Positions 5,278 through 5,841 of a DNA stretch of 5,841 bases are shown in pieces; position 1 is the first letter of the stretch, and every line of letters begins with the position of its first letter. The notes under the pieces are model-generated. The model made no database searches. It was not told the DNA's origin and was given only the letters and a program-made list of their open reading frames with translations. The stretch covers positions 1 through 5,841 of the forward strand of contig JAICXI010000134.1 in the NCBI GenBank assembly GCA_025980505.1, given 5' to 3'. The position numbers were made by a program, and so were the translations under genes. The DNA comes from a bacterium (GTDB lineage: Bacteria; Oederibacteriota; Muellerivitia; Muellerivitales; Muellerivitaceae).

Positions 5278-5285
5278 GAGAGCTT

Positions 5286-5841
5286 CTAAAGCTCGAAATC
5301 AAAATACTTGGTCACTTGGAGGGACAAGCCCCCCCAGGGAAAATCCCGGTTGTTCAGCAGGGCATCGATCGTAGGTTGGCTGGAGAGGGCACCCTGGTGG
5401 TCCAATTCCCCCTGCCGGTTCAACCCCAAGCCCCATCCCCATCCCGTCCCCGTGACCCATTCCAGGCCCAGTCCATAATGGCAAGCCCAGGCGGACACCC
5501 AGGTGTCCCCGCTTCCGGCTTCGTAATAATCCAACCCGCAGTTGAGATAGGGCCGCAAGCCGCCGGTGGAGAGGTTGACCCGCAGGTCCACCTGGGAAGG
5601 CAGGAACCCCTTTTGGATTCCCAAGCTGGGTTCCAGGGTGCCGTCCCCCAGCAGGAAATCCAGCCGCAGGACGTTGGTATCGCCGTCCGTAGCAAGGCCC
5701 AACTGCCCTCCCAGGGCCCAATTGAAGTCGGAGGGTTTGTGGAGCTGGTGCACGCCGTCGAAAATTTCATAACAAGTCCCGCCCGGGGCATCCCTTGCGG
5801 TTAAAAGCCTTTGGGACGGCTCCAGGCCCCGGTTCCGGGAA
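5286..5841 (-). CDS. C-terminal part of probable outer-membrane beta-barrel protein (partial)
   Basis: The frame is open from the right edge to the stop at 5286, giving 184 visible residues; the true start is outside. An internal GTG at 5751-5753 is not the start, since coherent sequence (TCYEIFDG) precedes it. The visible part alternates polar and hydrophobic or aromatic residues with frequent Gly/Asp/Asn turns, as in transmembrane beta strands: ALGGQLGLATDGD, NVLRLDFLLGDG, LEPSLGIQKGF, QVDLRVNLSTGG, LRPYLNCGLDYYEAG, HYGLGLEWV, WGWGLGLNRQG, GGLSLQVTKYFDFEL. The Tyr-Phe-Asp-Phe end resembles the C-terminal strand signal used for outer-membrane insertion, although the last residue is Leu. It may be a porin-like or surface barrel of unknown ligand. 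A terminator follows, so it is not in an operon with the PilZ-like gene. Confidence 0.65.
   Translation of the reverse strand, partial: SRNRGLEPSQRLLTARDAPGGTCYEIFDGVHQLHKPSDFNWALGGQLGLATDGDTNVLRLDFLLGDGTLEPSLGIQKGFLPSQVDLRVNLSTGGLRPYLNCGLDYYEAGSGDTWVSAWACHYGLGLEWVTGTGWGWGLGLNRQGELDHQGALSSQPTIDALLNNRDFPWGGLSLQVTKYFDFEL

Larger units (their letters stand above)
4943..5285. other. 343-base gap between PilZ-like and beta-barrel genes
   Basis: From low to high coordinates it holds the PilZ-like leader with its ribosome site, an AT-rich patch (5060-5105) where that gene's promoter may lie, degraded dispersed-repeat sequence (5176-5265) and the terminator of the beta-barrel gene. Open frames crossing it read through the repeat and are not believed. 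Confidence 0.55.

Noticed and set aside
5108..5302. Minus-strand 64-codon open frame downstream of the beta-barrel gene
   Set aside because: It overlaps the terminator and the GAAGACACGG-type repeat (reading RVLAVSSRLLV). No supporting start signal.

Overview
The window looks like chromosomal DNA of a GC-rich, Gram-negative-type bacterium. The signs are a beta-barrel-like protein, a PilZ-like domain protein, a signal-peptide protein and Shine-Dalgarno sites of the GGAG/GGAGG type. Nothing in it fixes the lineage. Every gene I can support lies on the minus strand, so the text below follows transcription from high to low coordinates. No rRNA, tRNA, CRISPR array, transposase or phage gene was seen.

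At the right edge is the C-terminal part of a probable outer-membrane beta-barrel protein (5286 to beyond 5841), followed by a plausible intrinsic terminator. A 343-base gap with degraded dispersed-repeat sequence separates it from a 166-residue protein with a degenerate PilZ-like domain (4442-4942, GTG start set by a strong GGAGG). A 434-base repeat-rich gap follows, then dinB, a Y-family DNA polymerase IV (2745-4007) and the only gene named with certainty. Two adjacent palindromes sit just upstream of dinB and may form a damage-response operator. The gene has no visible Shine-Dalgarno and may be leaderless.

Downstream of dinB, past a GC-rich hairpin repeat, is a run of uncharacterised membrane or exported proteins: a two-helix membrane protein with a CxxC...CxxC zinc ribbon (2146-2493), two full-length tandem paralogues of an unrecognised polytopic membrane family (1483-2112 and 785-1387), a small secreted Cys/His-rich protein (321-674) and the start of another membrane-anchored or exported protein (1-154). 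Close spacing ties the zinc-ribbon gene to the first paralogue. The rest may form a looser co-directional group.

My reading is that this is a mostly ordinary region. The most unusual items are the tandem membrane paralogues with the zinc-ribbon gene, the Cys/His-rich protein with two similar alternative C-termini in different frames, and the PilZ-like protein whose c-di-GMP motifs look degraded. I see no convincing evidence of a complete new multi-gene system.
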